Shown piece by piece: positions 34,264 through 43,729 of a stretch of 64,000 nt of DNA. Source of the DNA: Candidatus Formimonas warabiya (GTDB lineage Bacteria > Bacillota > Dehalobacteriia > Dehalobacteriales > Dehalobacteriaceae); contig NZ_CP017634.1 of assembly GCF_002777255.1 (NCBI RefSeq), forward strand, positions 5,654,903 through 5,718,902, written 5' to 3'. The position numbers and the translations under genes are program-made. The stretch's first letter is position 1, and every line of letters starts with the position of its first letter. The notes under the pieces are model-generated. The model did no database searches and was not told where the DNA came from. It worked only from the letters and a program-made list of their open reading frames with translations.

Positions 34264-36654
34264 TTAGAACCCCTGCTGCTCGGTACGGAGAATGATCTCG
34301 TCCTGCAGCTCGGTGGTCAGATTATTGAAGTAATCGCTGTACCCGGCCACGCGGACGATGAGGTCATGATAATTTTCCGGATGATGCTGGGCGTCCCGGA
34401 GCATATTGCTGTCCACCACGTTGAACTGGATGTGGTGGCCGTCCATGCGGAAGTAAGAACGGATCAGGTCTTTCAGGCAGGCCAGACCGGTCTCCCCTTC
34501 CAGCACGGAGGGGGTAAACTTCTGGTTCAGCAGTGCGCCGCCCGTGCGGAGCTGGTCCAGCTTGGCCGCGGATTTGATTACCGCGGTAGGACCGCATTTG
34601 TCCGCCCCCTGCACGGGAGAGATGCCTTCGGAGAGGGCCACGCCCGCTTTCCGGCCGTCCGGGGTGGCACCGATGACGGAGCCGAAGTAGACGTGGCAGG
34701 TGGTGGGCAGCATTTCTACCCGGTACTGACCGCCGTTGGGGGTGGGTCTGCCGTTGACCAGGTCATAGATAATTTCGAACATGCCCATGATTAAGCTGTC
34801 CGCCCGGTCGTCGTCATTGCCGTATTTAGGCGTCTTGTTCAGGAAGATCTGGCGTTCCTTCTCGAAGCCTGCGAAGTTGGCGTTCAGCACGGCCAGCATC
34901 TTATCCATGGTCAGGGTCTGATCGTCGAAAATATGCTTTTTGATGGAGCTGAAGCAGTCGGTGATGGAGCCCAGGCCCACAAACTGGATGTAGCGGCTGT
35001 TGTAGCGCGCACCGCCCGCATTGTAGTCTTTGCCCTTGGTGATGCAGTCTTCGGTGATCACGCTCATGAAGGGAGAGGGCATATATTTGGCATAGAGCTT
35101 TTCGATCACGTTGTTGCCCCGGATGTCTACGTCGATGAAGTAGGCGATCTGTTTTTTAAAGGCTTCCATGAGATCGTCCATGCTTCGGAAGTTCCGGGAA
35201 TCGCCGGTTTCCAGTCCGATCTTTTTGCCGGTCTGGGGATCAACGCCGTTGTGCAGGGTAATCTCCAGCACCTTGACCATGTTGAAGTAACCGGTGAGAA
35301 TGTAAGCTTCCTTGCCGAAGGCGCCCACTTCCACGCACCCGGAGGTGCCGCCTTTGCGGGCGTCTTCCAGGCTCTTGCCCTGGCGGAGCAGTTCCTGCAC
35401 CACGGCGTCGTGGTTGAACACGGAGGGGAAGCCCATGCCTTCCCGGATCACCCGGCAAGCTTCGATGACGAATTTGTCCGGATTCCTTTTGCTGATCTGC
35501 ACGTTGGTGGACGGCTGCAAAATGCGCATATCCTTGATCACATCCAGCAGGAGGTAGGAGACGTCGCAGACGCCGTCGGTACCGTCGGCCTTCATACCGC
35601 CGATGTTGATATTGCAAAAATCGGTGTATGTGGCGCTTTCCTTTAGGGTAATGCCCACCTTAGGCGGCGCGGGCTGGTTGTTGAATTTTACCCAGAAGCT
35701 TTCCAGCAGCTCCATGGCGCTTTCCCGGGTGAGGGTGCCGGCGGCAATCTCTTTCTGATAGAAAGGATTGAGATGCTGGTCCAGATGGCCGGGGCAGTAT
35801 GCATCCCAGGTGTTCAGCTCGGTGATGACGCCCAGATGGACGAACCAGTACATCTGCAATGCTTCATGAAAGGTGCGGGGCGCGTGGGCGGGGACCCATG
35901 CGCAGTTCTCCGCGATCTGGATCAGCTCGGCTTTCCGCTTTTCATCCTGGCATTCTGCAGCCATTTCCTGGGCCTTCTCCGCATAGCGCCGGGCGAAGAT
36001 GATCAGGGCGTCGCAGGCAATGTCCATGGCCTTCAGCTCTTCCTGCTTGTCATAGGCTTCGAAGTCGTTGACAAAGTCGAGACTATCCAGGTGTTTCTTG
36101 ATTTCGGCTTTGAAATCCAGCATGCCTTTATAATAGATTTTGTCGTCGCAGACGGTGTGGCCAGGAGAACGTTGTTCCATGAATTCGGTGAAGATACCGG
36201 CTTCATAGCAGTCATGCCATTCCGGGGTCATCTGATCCATGATCAGGTCCCGGACGGCCTTGCCTTTCCAGAAGGGGATGATGGTCTCTTCCTGAATCTT
36301 TTTGGCCTCGTCGCTGACCTTGAAAAAGATTTTATCCCGTTGGTCCATGATCTCAAAGTCTTCCACACTGTGGCAGCACAGTTCGGGATACGTGGGCGCG
36401 GACTGGGGTTTGGGGCCGCGTTCGCCCACGATCAGTTCTCCGTCCAGAATGACTACGGTCTTGTTTTCGCAAAGATGTTTGAAAGACAGGGCCCGCAGCA
36501 CCGGGATGGAAACCTTGCCCTGATATTTCTGATACGCTTCCGTCATCAGAACGGCCCGTTCGATGGAGATGGTAGGCACGGTGCTGACGCTCTGCTCACG
36601 TAATTTCTGAATCCGCTCATTCATGCCGAGGATTTTGGTTGTTTCTGTTGACAT
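34264..36654 (-). CDS. hypD: trans-4-hydroxy-L-proline dehydratase (glycyl radical enzyme)
   Basis: A 796-residue glycyl radical enzyme. The thiyl-radical cysteine is Cys440 with Glu442 in TSGCVEVG. The radical-bearing glycine is Gly771 in VRVAGYSDYF near the C-terminus. The length, about 790, fits HypD, which removes water from trans-4-hydroxyproline to give pyrroline-5-carboxylate. The specific assignment rests on the SGCVE-GKEAYILTGY region and on its neighbours: its own activase 7 bases downstream of that gene's end, and a proline-racemase-family epimerase in the same operon. Other glycerol- or diol-dehydratase-like relatives are less likely. Ribosome binding site AGGAGG. Several long ORFs on the opposite strand are shadows of its GC-rich codons. 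Confidence 0.87.
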   Translation of the reverse strand: MSTETTKILGMNERIQKLREQSVSTVPTISIERAVLMTEAYQKYQGKVSIPVLRALSFKHLCENKTVVILDGELIVGERGPKPQSAPTYPELCCHSVEDFEIMDQRDKIFFKVSDEAKKIQEETIIPFWKGKAVRDLIMDQMTPEWHDCYEAGIFTEFMEQRSPGHTVCDDKIYYKGMLDFKAEIKKHLDSLDFVNDFEAYDKQEELKAMDIACDALIIFARRYAEKAQEMAAECQDEKRKAELIQIAENCAWVPAHAPRTFHEALQMYWFVHLGVITELNTWDAYCPGHLDQHLNPFYQKEIAAGTLTRESAMELLESFWVKFNNQPAPPKVGITLKESATYTDFCNINIGGMKADGTDGVCDVSYLLLDVIKDMRILQPSTNVQISKRNPDKFVIEACRVIREGMGFPSVFNHDAVVQELLRQGKSLEDARKGGTSGCVEVGAFGKEAYILTGYFNMVKVLEITLHNGVDPQTGKKIGLETGDSRNFRSMDDLMEAFKKQIAYFIDVDIRGNNVIEKLYAKYMPSPFMSVITEDCITKGKDYNAGGARYNSRYIQFVGLGSITDCFSSIKKHIFDDQTLTMDKMLAVLNANFAGFEKERQIFLNKTPKYGNDDDRADSLIMGMFEIIYDLVNGRPTPNGGQYRVEMLPTTCHVYFGSVIGATPDGRKAGVALSEGISPVQGADKCGPTAVIKSAAKLDQLRTGGALLNQKFTPSVLEGETGLACLKDLIRSYFRMDGHHIQFNVVDSNMLRDAQHHPENYHDLIVRVAGYSDYFNNLTTELQDEIILRTEQQGF

Positions 36655-36660
36655 GATCGT

Positions 36661-37563
36661 TTAACCTCCTATATGAACATTCAAGCCCTGCTTGGACAGG
36701 ATATCCGCCAGTTCCTGCATCTGTTCAGCCGTAGGCTCCTCAATGTGGGAGACGGTGTAGGGCAGGCACAGACGGTGATATTTCGCTTCTGCCATTTTAT
36801 GATAAGGCAGCAAATAGATTTCTTTTAATCCCAGATCCTGCATCAGAGCGCCGATGCGCCGGATATGTTCGGGGGCGTCGTTAATGGTGGGCACCAAAGG
36901 TACACGAATCCACACCTGGGCGCCTTTCTTCACGATATGGCGCAGATTGTGCTGAATGGGCGCTACCGGTGCCTTCATGTACTTCCGGTGTACCTCATCA
37001 TCCAAATGTTTGATATCATAGAGGAACAGATCCACATAAGGCAGTACGGCGTCAAAGACCTCCTCAGGTACAAAGCCGCTGGTATCTACCGCAGTGTGGT
37101 AGCCCAGTTCCTTGCACCGTTTGAGGAATTCCACCGCGAACTCCTTCTGACTCAGGGGCTCGCCGCCGCTTAAGGTCACGCCGCCGCCGCTCTCTTCATA
37201 GAAGACCCGGTCTTTTTCCACCTCTGCCAGCACCTGCTCCACTGTCATTTCCTTCCCCAGCTTTTCCAAGGCCAGAGTAGGGCAAAGGTCGGTACATGTG
37301 CCGCAACAAACGCAACGCTCCCGATCAATGACGATGCCCTGTGCCGTAGCTTTCAGAGCCTGATGGGGGCAGGCCTCCACGCAGGACAGGCATCCAATGC
37401 ATTTCCCTCCATACCATACGATTTCCGGCTGGAAGGCCTGGGTCTCCGGGTTGTGGCACCAGGCGCACAGAAGGGGGCAGCCTTTCAAAAAAACGGTGCT
37501 GCGGATGCCCGGGCCGTCATGGATGGAATATTTCTGGATGTTGCTGACCAACGCAGTTGTCAC
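36661..37563 (-). CDS. hypE: Glycyl radical enzyme activase for HypD
   Basis: A 300-residue radical SAM protein. The SAM cluster motif CxxxCxxC is in KGCPLLCAWCHNPE. Two extra ferredoxin-like clusters are in CIGCLSCVEACP and CVCCGTCTDLCP. GGGVTLSGGEPLSQ is the typical activase motif. It abstracts hydrogen from Gly771 of HypD to create the glycyl radical. GTG start with GGGAGG 8 bases upstream. It lies 6 bases before hypD and is transcribed ahead of it. Confidence 0.93.
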   Translation of the reverse strand: MTTALVSNIQKYSIHDGPGIRSTVFLKGCPLLCAWCHNPETQAFQPEIVWYGGKCIGCLSCVEACPHQALKATAQGIVIDRERCVCCGTCTDLCPTLALEKLGKEMTVEQVLAEVEKDRVFYEESGGGVTLSGGEPLSQKEFAVEFLKRCKELGYHTAVDTSGFVPEEVFDAVLPYVDLFLYDIKHLDDEVHRKYMKAPVAPIQHNLRHIVKKGAQVWIRVPLVPTINDAPEHIRRIGALMQDLGLKEIYLLPYHKMAEAKYHRLCLPYTVSHIEEPTAEQMQELADILSKQGLNVHIGG

Positions 37564-37638
37564 AGTAATACCTCCCTAAAATAATTATAGCAAAAATATT
37601 GGCGCATAGGAGTAAAATCTTTTGCCCCGGGAAAAGGT

Positions 37639-38646
37639 TCAGCTGAGTTCAAAGCCTTCCGCGAGAGGATCTTCCGGGTCCATCATAAAGGTGCTCATGC
37701 CGGTAATAAAGGCGCGCCCGCTGATTTCCGGCACGATCGCCGGCATCCCGGCAATTTCCGTCTCCTCGATAATCCGGCAGGTGAATATGCTTCCGATCAG
37801 GCTCTCGTGAACAAAGGTTTCATTAACCTTTAATTCGCCCTTGGCATGCAGCAGCGCCATTTTGGCAGAGGTCCCGGTACCGCAGGGAGATCGATCGATG
37901 GCGGCGGAGGTAATGATGACCGCGTTCCGGGCAGAAACGCCCGGTGTAGCCGAGGGAGCGGAAAACTCGATATGCGTGACCTTGTCCACAAAGGGAAGCA
38001 AGGGATGGCGGACCTGGATCTGCTCATTGATGTACTTTCTCAGCAAAACACCCTTTGCCACAATTTCTTTGGACCGTTCCGGCACCAGCTCCAACCCAAG
38101 AGCGGCCGCCGACAGAATGGCATACATATTTCCCCCATAGGCCACGTCAAAGACAACACGTCCGAATTCAGGCGTGTCGACGCAGTAGTCACGACCAATC
38201 ACAAAGGCAGGCGCATTCAAAAACGTAACACTCTTCGCTCTTTGATTCTCTACTTTCACACGGACTTTCACAATACCGCCGGGGGTATCCAAAACAATGT
38301 CGGTAAAGGGTTCTTTCACTTCCACCATGCCCGTTTCCACCAAAGCCGTAGCCACGCCGATGGTATCATGGCCGCACATGGGGAGCCAGCCCCCGGTTTC
38401 ATAATAGATGACGCCGATATCCGTCCCGGGAGTGCAGGGAGGCGTTAAAAAGGCGCCGGACATCACTTCGTTGCCCCGGGGTTCCAGACTTAATACTTTA
38501 CGCATCCAGTCATTATGCGTCTGCATATAAATGAATTTTTCCTGCATCGTCGCACCGGGAATCACCGGCACACCGCCTACCACGGTTCGGGTGGGTTCCC
38601 CGCCGGTATGGGTATCGATGGTTTGAAAAGTTCTCCAAATTCTCAT
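37639..38646 (-). CDS. Proline racemase family protein, probable 4-hydroxyproline 2-epimerase
   Basis: A 335-residue protein with both catalytic cysteines: WLPMCGHDTIG and RSPCGTGTSAKMA. Having both argues for a racemase or epimerase and against trans-3-hydroxyproline dehydratases of the same family, in which one Cys is replaced. It opens IDTHTGGEPTRTVVGG. In this operon it most likely interconverts cis-4-hydroxy-D-proline and trans-4-hydroxy-L-proline, feeding HypD; proline racemase is the alternative. The ATG at 38646 has no close ribosome binding site. An AAAGGAGGG lies about 26 bases upstream, before a possible six-codon leader frame (LHLMGW) that ends next to the ATG. Confidence 0.85.
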   Translation of the reverse strand: MRIWRTFQTIDTHTGGEPTRTVVGGVPVIPGATMQEKFIYMQTHNDWMRKVLSLEPRGNEVMSGAFLTPPCTPGTDIGVIYYETGGWLPMCGHDTIGVATALVETGMVEVKEPFTDIVLDTPGGIVKVRVKVENQRAKSVTFLNAPAFVIGRDYCVDTPEFGRVVFDVAYGGNMYAILSAAALGLELVPERSKEIVAKGVLLRKYINEQIQVRHPLLPFVDKVTHIEFSAPSATPGVSARNAVIITSAAIDRSPCGTGTSAKMALLHAKGELKVNETFVHESLIGSIFTCRIIEETEIAGMPAIVPEISGRAFITGMSTFMMDPEDPLAEGFELS

Positions 38647-38792
38647 TTTACCAGCCCATCAAATGCAATGGGCCCTCCTTTCATACCGGAAATCCGCACA
38701 TTTAATAAATCTCCCCCACATGCGTAAAGAATGACGGGACCCGCAAAACATCATCTAAATATAATAATAACAAAATCCGCGCAATAATCTAT

Positions 38793-38806
38793 TATCCTTA
38801 AGGATA
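38793..38806. promoter_or_regulatory. Perfect 14-base palindrome in divergent promoter region, candidate operator
   Basis: TATCCTTAAGGATA is a perfect palindrome located between the minus-strand hydroxyproline operon and the plus-strand LuxR-type regulator. It sits about 146 bases from the epimerase start and 60 bases upstream of the regulator's -35 element. A dimeric regulator could bind here to control both directions. There is no second copy in this interval. Confidence 0.5.
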
Positions 38807-38864
38807 CTTTTTTCCCTTTCCAGGATACCCGTGCCAAATCTTTCGCGGACTTTGCCCAATTGCC

Positions 38865-38894
38865 TTGTTTCTCTATGGGCATTGATGATATAAT
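38865..38894 (+). promoter_or_regulatory. Sigma-A-type promoter for the LuxR-type regulator
   Basis: TTGTTT (38865-38870) and TATAAT (38889-38894) with an 18-base spacer, 70 bases before the regulator start. The -10 box is a perfect consensus; the -35 is weak, which suits an activated or moderate promoter. Confidence 0.6.
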
Positions 38895-38963
38895 CAAAAA
38901 TTAATACAGGCCTATTTTACCCTACCGGCAGGGGGATAAAAATTTATCATAGGAGATGAGCAG

Positions 38964-40076
38964 ATGAATCTCGATGATAACAATAAACTTTTGCTGCCTT
39001 CCACGATCAAAACGATCAATGAAATGATTGCAGAGCTATACGATGATACGAAAACCATCGATGAGCGTATGGAAAAATTCTCTAAAACTCTTTGCGATAT
39101 TATCTATTTTGAGAAAGCCAACGTTTTGTTCTATGAAAAAATGAACGAAACCTACAAAACCCACTCCTCTTTTGTGGTGAATTGGGATAAAAAAAGCTGG
39201 CAGAGCTACAATGAATGGTATTGCCAATTCGATGACGTTTTGCCTATTCTGGATTCCCAAAACTACGTTCTGTTCCGCACCAGTGATATGTTCAATGACC
39301 GGATGCGGCAAAATACCGTCTATTATCGGGAATTCCTTGATCCGGAACATTTGCACGACTCCATCGAGGCCAATTTTAAAGTCCAAAGTGAAAGTGGCCT
39401 GCGGGGGATCTTTTCCATTCATCGCCCCAGAGACAAGCGGCCATTCAGCGCCAGTGAGCTGGAGATCATCAAGCTGTTCCAGCCCCATTTTACAAATGTG
39501 CTGCGCAACTATGGTTCGGAAGCCAGCTTATTCAGCTTTCTGCACTTGATCGAGCAGCAAAACTGCGTGGGCATCTGCTTGTTTGATAAAGAACTTAAAT
39601 TGGTAGGCTACAATCCCACCTTTGAAGCCTTTCTCAATGAGCATGAGGAAGCGGATTTTCTGAATAACATCTTTATCACCACCGCGCGCACCCTGTGCAA
39701 ACAGATGGAGGAAGAGCAACCGCGTCATGGCAGGAGACCGACCCCTGTGGAATATAAGTTTACCGACCGGCCTGTTTTTATGGAGGTTAACAAAGCATAT
39801 CTTGACCCCGGGAAAACAAAAGAATATTATTGCTGCATGTTTTATGACCTTTCCCGGATTCTGGGGAAGACGCTGGAGCAGGTCAAACATCAGTACGACT
39901 TGACGCCAAGAGAATTTGAAATCGTAAACCGCCTGCTGCGCGGGTATTCCAACGACCAGATCGCCAAAGAGCTTTTCATCAGCATCCCCACCGTGAAAAA
40001 GCATCTGGCCTCCCTCTATTGCAAAATGGATATCAACGGGCAGAAACAGATTATGGAAAAGATCAAGTTCCTTTAG
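38964..40076 (+). CDS. LuxR-family transcriptional regulator
   Basis: A 370-residue protein. The first 300 residues show no certain sensor domain, though the region from about 60 to 180 looks GAF-like. The C-terminus is a clear LuxR/GerE helix-turn-helix (LTPREFEIVNRLLRGYSNDQ, then SIPTVKKHLASLYCKM). No receiver-domain aspartate pattern is seen, so it is a one-component regulator. Divergent from the epimerase-hypE-hypD operon with a palindrome between them, it is the natural candidate regulator of hydroxyproline use. Start ATG after AGGAG. Confidence 0.88.
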   Translation: MNLDDNNKLLLPSTIKTINEMIAELYDDTKTIDERMEKFSKTLCDIIYFEKANVLFYEKMNETYKTHSSFVVNWDKKSWQSYNEWYCQFDDVLPILDSQNYVLFRTSDMFNDRMRQNTVYYREFLDPEHLHDSIEANFKVQSESGLRGIFSIHRPRDKRPFSASELEIIKLFQPHFTNVLRNYGSEASLFSFLHLIEQQNCVGICLFDKELKLVGYNPTFEAFLNEHEEADFLNNIFITTARTLCKQMEEEQPRHGRRPTPVEYKFTDRPVFMEVNKAYLDPGKTKEYYCCMFYDLSRILGKTLEQVKHQYDLTPREFEIVNRLLRGYSNDQIAKELFISIPTVKKHLASLYCKMDINGQKQIMEKIKFL

Positions 40077-40108
40077 CCGGGAGCGTTTTTGCTGCAGGAA
40101 GGTCCTAG

Positions 40109-40128
40109 AAAAAACGAGCCCCGGGCTC
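40109..40128 (-). terminator. Terminator of the serine dehydratase gene (minus strand)
   Basis: On the minus strand GAGCC-CGG-GGCTC (40128 to 40116) is followed by G and six T residues. It starts about 50 bases after the serine dehydratase stop. The short 3-base loop makes it a little strained but the T run is clear. Confidence 0.65.
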
Positions 40129-40180
40129 CCCGTTCCTGGAAGCAAGCGGCTCGCCTTTATGCTTACCGTAACGCATGGAT

Positions 40181-41752
40181 TTAATCATTCAATCTGTGCC
40201 AGATTTCCCTAGAGGTTTTTAAGACAGAGAGTCCCGCCTTGCCTGTGCAGCTCAATTCCATGGGAATCATCTTCCCTACCTGGGCCATCGCCTGAATGGT
40301 CTCATCCAGCGGGATCACCTGATCAAATCCGGCCATGGCCAGATTCGCCATCGCTAATGCATTGCAGCCGCACATGACATTTTTCCCCAGACAAGGCACT
40401 TCCACCCGGTCAGCCACCGGATCGCAGACCATGCCCAGCACGTTCTGCAGCGCCATCGAGGCGGCGTCCAGGGCCTGGGCTACCGTCCCGCCCATCAATT
40501 GCACCACGCCGGCGGCAGCCATACCCGATGCGGAACCGCATTCCGCCTGACAGCCGCCCACTTCTCCGGCAAAGGTGGCGTGCTCAGCAATAATGATACC
40601 GATCAACCCCGCGACCAGCATCGCTTTCACCAGCGCTTCTTCCCCTGCATGGATCACGCTTGCCACACCGAACAGGGTTCCAGAGACCACACCGCAGGAT
40701 CCGGCAGTAGGCGCCGCCACAATCACCTTCATGGAGCTTTTCGCTTCCATCATCAGCGTGATCCGCTTGACCACCTCATTCATTGTGGCGCCTTCCAGCA
40801 GTTTGGCTGATTCTAATTTATAGGCTTGACGGCCCAGAATCCGATCGGCGTATTCATTCTGCTCCTGCTCAGATGCATCCATGGTGCGCCGGATCACCCG
40901 GACGATCCCGGCCATTTTCTTTAAAACTTCCTCTGGGGGGATACCACCCCGCAGACACTCATATTTCACCGCCAATTCCCAGGGAGAAAGATGCTCCGCC
41001 GCAGCGACCGCCAACATTTCTTCCCCAGTATTGAACAATCCTTTATATTCCTTTTGGGATAAAACGGGCAATACGGGACTGATGTCCAACCGCTTTCCGG
41101 CAGAAATCATCAAGGAACCAGCCTTTGCCGGCAGGGGAACAGAGGACTTGATATTAAAAAGATAGTCACCCTTTTCGTTATGATGCAGAGAGATCTCGTC
41201 ATAAGACAATCCTGAGGATGCCATCAAGGCCGCTGCGTCCGCATAGATCTTCCCGGCCCGGGCGGCGGACAAATTGCCCAGCAGGAAGATGGTTTCATAA
41301 TATCCGCCCCCGAGCAGCACCGGGATATCCTCGATTTTTCTTACCTCGATCATGCCACCGCCCACGGAAGCCATCTCCGCCCGGAGGCATGCGCCGTGAT
41401 CATCCCACATGGTGGCTTTGTAGATGTTGGGGTGATCGCAAGGCTCATCCGTAATGAGAAATTCAATCTCCACTCCGGCAGATTTTGCCATGGTCAGAGC
41501 ATCTACCACCCGGGGGTCGTCCGGTGCCAAGCCCAAGATGCCGGCGGCAAGCCCAAATGCGGAGCCCTGGCCCTGATAAGTAGTCGCCAAAGAGCCCTGG
41601 GCAGAAAATTCAAAAACCGCCTTTCGAACCTGCCCTCCCATCATGTTGCGGATTACCTGGCCGATGCGGACGGAAGCCGCCGTATGGGAACTGGAAGGGC
41701 CGATCATCACAGGCCCGATCACATCATTGAAAATACTTGCAGGCTGGTGCAT
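40181..41752 (-). CDS. L-serine dehydratase, iron-sulfur type, single chain
   Basis: A 523-residue protein with the beta domain first (SIFNDVIGPVMIGPSSSHTAAS) and the alpha domain second (GSCGVVSGTLFG, GEVGGCQAECGSASGMAAA and MCGCNALAMANLA). The conserved cysteines of the [4Fe-4S] cluster are present. It deaminates L-serine to pyruvate and ammonia and is oxygen-sensitive. The fused arrangement is standard in E. coli but many clostridia have separate subunits. The related L-cysteine desulfidase is a less likely reading. Start ATG has GAGG at about 9 bases. It competes with serine hydroxymethyltransferase for serine. Confidence 0.88.
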   Translation of the reverse strand: MHQPASIFNDVIGPVMIGPSSSHTAASVRIGQVIRNMMGGQVRKAVFEFSAQGSLATTYQGQGSAFGLAAGILGLAPDDPRVVDALTMAKSAGVEIEFLITDEPCDHPNIYKATMWDDHGACLRAEMASVGGGMIEVRKIEDIPVLLGGGYYETIFLLGNLSAARAGKIYADAAALMASSGLSYDEISLHHNEKGDYLFNIKSSVPLPAKAGSLMISAGKRLDISPVLPVLSQKEYKGLFNTGEEMLAVAAAEHLSPWELAVKYECLRGGIPPEEVLKKMAGIVRVIRRTMDASEQEQNEYADRILGRQAYKLESAKLLEGATMNEVVKRITLMMEAKSSMKVIVAAPTAGSCGVVSGTLFGVASVIHAGEEALVKAMLVAGLIGIIIAEHATFAGEVGGCQAECGSASGMAAAGVVQLMGGTVAQALDAASMALQNVLGMVCDPVADRVEVPCLGKNVMCGCNALAMANLAMAGFDQVIPLDETIQAMAQVGKMIPMELSCTGKAGLSVLKTSREIWHRLND

Positions 41753-41893
41753 AGCAATTTCCTCATCTCGTTTTTTGAAAATATTTAAGATAGATTGAAC
41801 CCGATATTATATCTATTTACATTTCCACATGATCACAACAAATTCCTTTAAAATATTTGTTCCCTGTTAGGGGGATATCATAAATCCCCGCAA

Positions 41894-41912
41894 TGTTCTT
41901 TATTATGGAACA
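41894..41912. promoter_or_regulatory. Inverted repeat, candidate IclR-type operator
   Basis: TGTTC (41894-41898) and GAACA (41908-41912), spaced by 9 bases, lie in the divergent region between the serine dehydratase and the IclR-type gene. IclR-family proteins often bind palindromes of this kind near their own promoter. The rest of the 299-base intergenic region is AT-rich without a gene. Confidence 0.4.
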
Positions 41913-42051
41913 ACGTTTCCTTTAATAATCAAAATAAAAAAAACAGAAAGAATTTTACAAATAAAAGAAGGATTTCTGATGTTCTGGTGGAATAATAATA
42001 ATTGTGGAAACACCATTCTGCATGACGGAACAGGAAAGAGCGGGTTAAGAA

Positions 42052-42834
42052 ATGAGTGACGACAACAAATCTAAAAGCTATTATGTACAATCCGTGGAAC
42101 GAGCGCTACAAATTTTAAAAGCAATGCATGCAAAGCGTGAGGATGTAGGCATTACGGAACTTAGCAAAGAACTGCAGGTGGGCAAAAGTACCATTCATAG
42201 ACTTATTACCACGCTTGAAGAGTATGGTTTTGTTCAGCAAATACCGGGTACTGGTAAATATCGCATCGGCTGGGCCTTATTTGAGTTAGGGAGTGAGGTG
42301 CCGAAAAGAGTCGGTTTAAACGAAGTTGCAAAGCCCTATTTACATGCTCTTTGTGATCAGACCAATGAAACAGCGATTCTTGCCGTGCGCGACGGCACAG
42401 ATACCGTGTATGTGGACAAGGCTGAAACCAGCCAAATTCTCAGAATGGATATTCAGGTAGGCACACGGGTCCCTGCTTATTGCACGGCTTTAGGCAAGGT
42501 CTTGTTAAGCGGCTTAACCAATGATGAAATCCGGGAGTTATACAAAGATAAGACATTTAAGCCCAATACCATGAATACCATTTCCTCTCTTGACCAATTG
42601 CTGTATCACATCGACAATGTTCGTTTAAGCCAATATGCCGTTGATGATGAGGAATTTAGCCTGGGTTTCAGATGCGTGGCCGCCCCCATTAAAGATATCA
42701 GCGGCAATATCATTGCCGGAATTGCGGTGGGCGGGCCTTCTTCCCGGTTGACAAAAATTAAATTAGGGGAGGATTATCCTTTGGCGATGGATGCTGCGTC
42801 GCGGGTTTCGACTGCTCTGGGGTACCGGAAATAA
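42052..42834 (+). CDS. IclR-family transcriptional regulator
   Basis: A 260-residue protein. Its N-terminal winged helix (YVQSVERALQILKAM, then VGKSTIHRLITTLEEYGFVQ) and C-terminal ligand-binding domain (GTRVPAYCTALGKVLLSGLT, EEFSLGFRCVAAPI) are classic IclR features. These regulators respond to small organic acids or aromatic compounds and control adjacent catabolic operons. It heads the 43-52 kb methyl-transfer cluster in the same orientation, so it is the likely switch for it. The effector might therefore be the pathway substrate, which remains unknown. Confidence 0.93.
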   Translation: MSDDNKSKSYYVQSVERALQILKAMHAKREDVGITELSKELQVGKSTIHRLITTLEEYGFVQQIPGTGKYRIGWALFELGSEVPKRVGLNEVAKPYLHALCDQTNETAILAVRDGTDTVYVDKAETSQILRMDIQVGTRVPAYCTALGKVLLSGLTNDEIRELYKDKTFKPNTMNTISSLDQLLYHIDNVRLSQYAVDDEEFSLGFRCVAAPIKDISGNIIAGIAVGGPSSRLTKIKLGEDYPLAMDAASRVSTALGYRK

Positions 42835-42978
42835 ATTTTTTTCTCAGATTGAGGGAACGGTGTTCTGCAGGGCGGCACGGAAAGTGCGATGTTGTCATAT
42901 AAACAGGGAAAGGGGATGATCAATGAAGCTTTTGTAAAGTTTAGCTTAAAAAAACATCAGATTAGGAGGAATGAAAAG

Positions 42979-43722
42979 ATGCCAATTGTTGATGCCCATG
43001 TTCATTTAGGTCCCTGTCGTGTATTTGGGTGGGAGATGACCGAAGAATTAATTATTTCGTCCATGGACCGGGAGGGTGTGGATGCCTCCATCGTCCAACC
43101 CTTTCCCGGAGCGCCCGATCCCGTAAAGGTCCATGACGACATTGCCCGGCTGGCGGAAAAGTATCCCGGCAGAATCTTCGGCTTGGCCAATATTAATCCC
43201 CACCAGGATGAGAAGTTTGTCCATAAGGAATTGGTGCGCTGTGTGAAGGAACTTGGATTTGTTGCTGTGAAGTGCCATACTATTGGGCATGCGTTGATGC
43301 CGGTGGCCAAAGATGCGGATGTACTGTTTGACACAGCGAAAGAACTGAATGTACCGATCATGGTCCACAATGCGGCCTTCGGTATTCCCTTTTCCTCGCC
43401 GGCCCTGTTAATTCCCAGAGCAAAGCAGTACCCGGATTTACCCATCGTGGTGGGACATGCGGGCGCCTGTGTGCTAACGCCGGAGGCCATTATTATTGCC
43501 GGGGAATACAAGAACATGTATCTGGAAACATCCTGGGTGATGACCCCGGATATCAAATGGGCCATTGACGCTGTCGGTGCGGACCGGGTCATGATGGGGT
43601 CTGACGATGCAGCAAACCTGGCCGCGGAGGTGGCAAAATATAAGGTGATAGACATCACGGAAGAACAACGGCGTAAAGCTATGGGAGAAACAGCCATCAA
43701 GTTGTTCAAATTACCCTTATAA
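42979..43722 (+). CDS. Amidohydrolase_2-family metal-dependent hydrolase or decarboxylase
   Basis: A 247-residue TIM-barrel protein. It has the N-terminal metal motif VDAHVHLGP (His-x-His), later VVGHAGACV and a C-terminal aspartate in MMGSDDAANLA. This is the compact amidohydrolase_2 type, whose members hydrolyse lactones and amides or decarboxylate aromatic acids. ATG 42979 was chosen because AGGAGG lies 9 bases before it; a longer frame from 42889 lacks such a site. It is the first structural gene after the IclR regulator, so it probably acts on the pathway substrate or an intermediate. The reaction is not predictable from sequence. Confidence 0.82.
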   Translation: MPIVDAHVHLGPCRVFGWEMTEELIISSMDREGVDASIVQPFPGAPDPVKVHDDIARLAEKYPGRIFGLANINPHQDEKFVHKELVRCVKELGFVAVKCHTIGHALMPVAKDADVLFDTAKELNVPIMVHNAAFGIPFSSPALLIPRAKQYPDLPIVVGHAGACVLTPEAIIIAGEYKNMYLETSWVMTPDIKWAIDAVGADRVMMGSDDAANLAAEVAKYKVIDITEEQRRKAMGETAIKLFKLPL

Positions 43723-43729
43723 AAAAAAT

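Noticed and set aside
34366-36603. Long plus-strand ORFs (up to 276 codons) opposite hypD.
   Set aside because: They mirror GC-rich codons of the strongly conserved hypD gene, have no ribosome binding sites and no recognisable domains.
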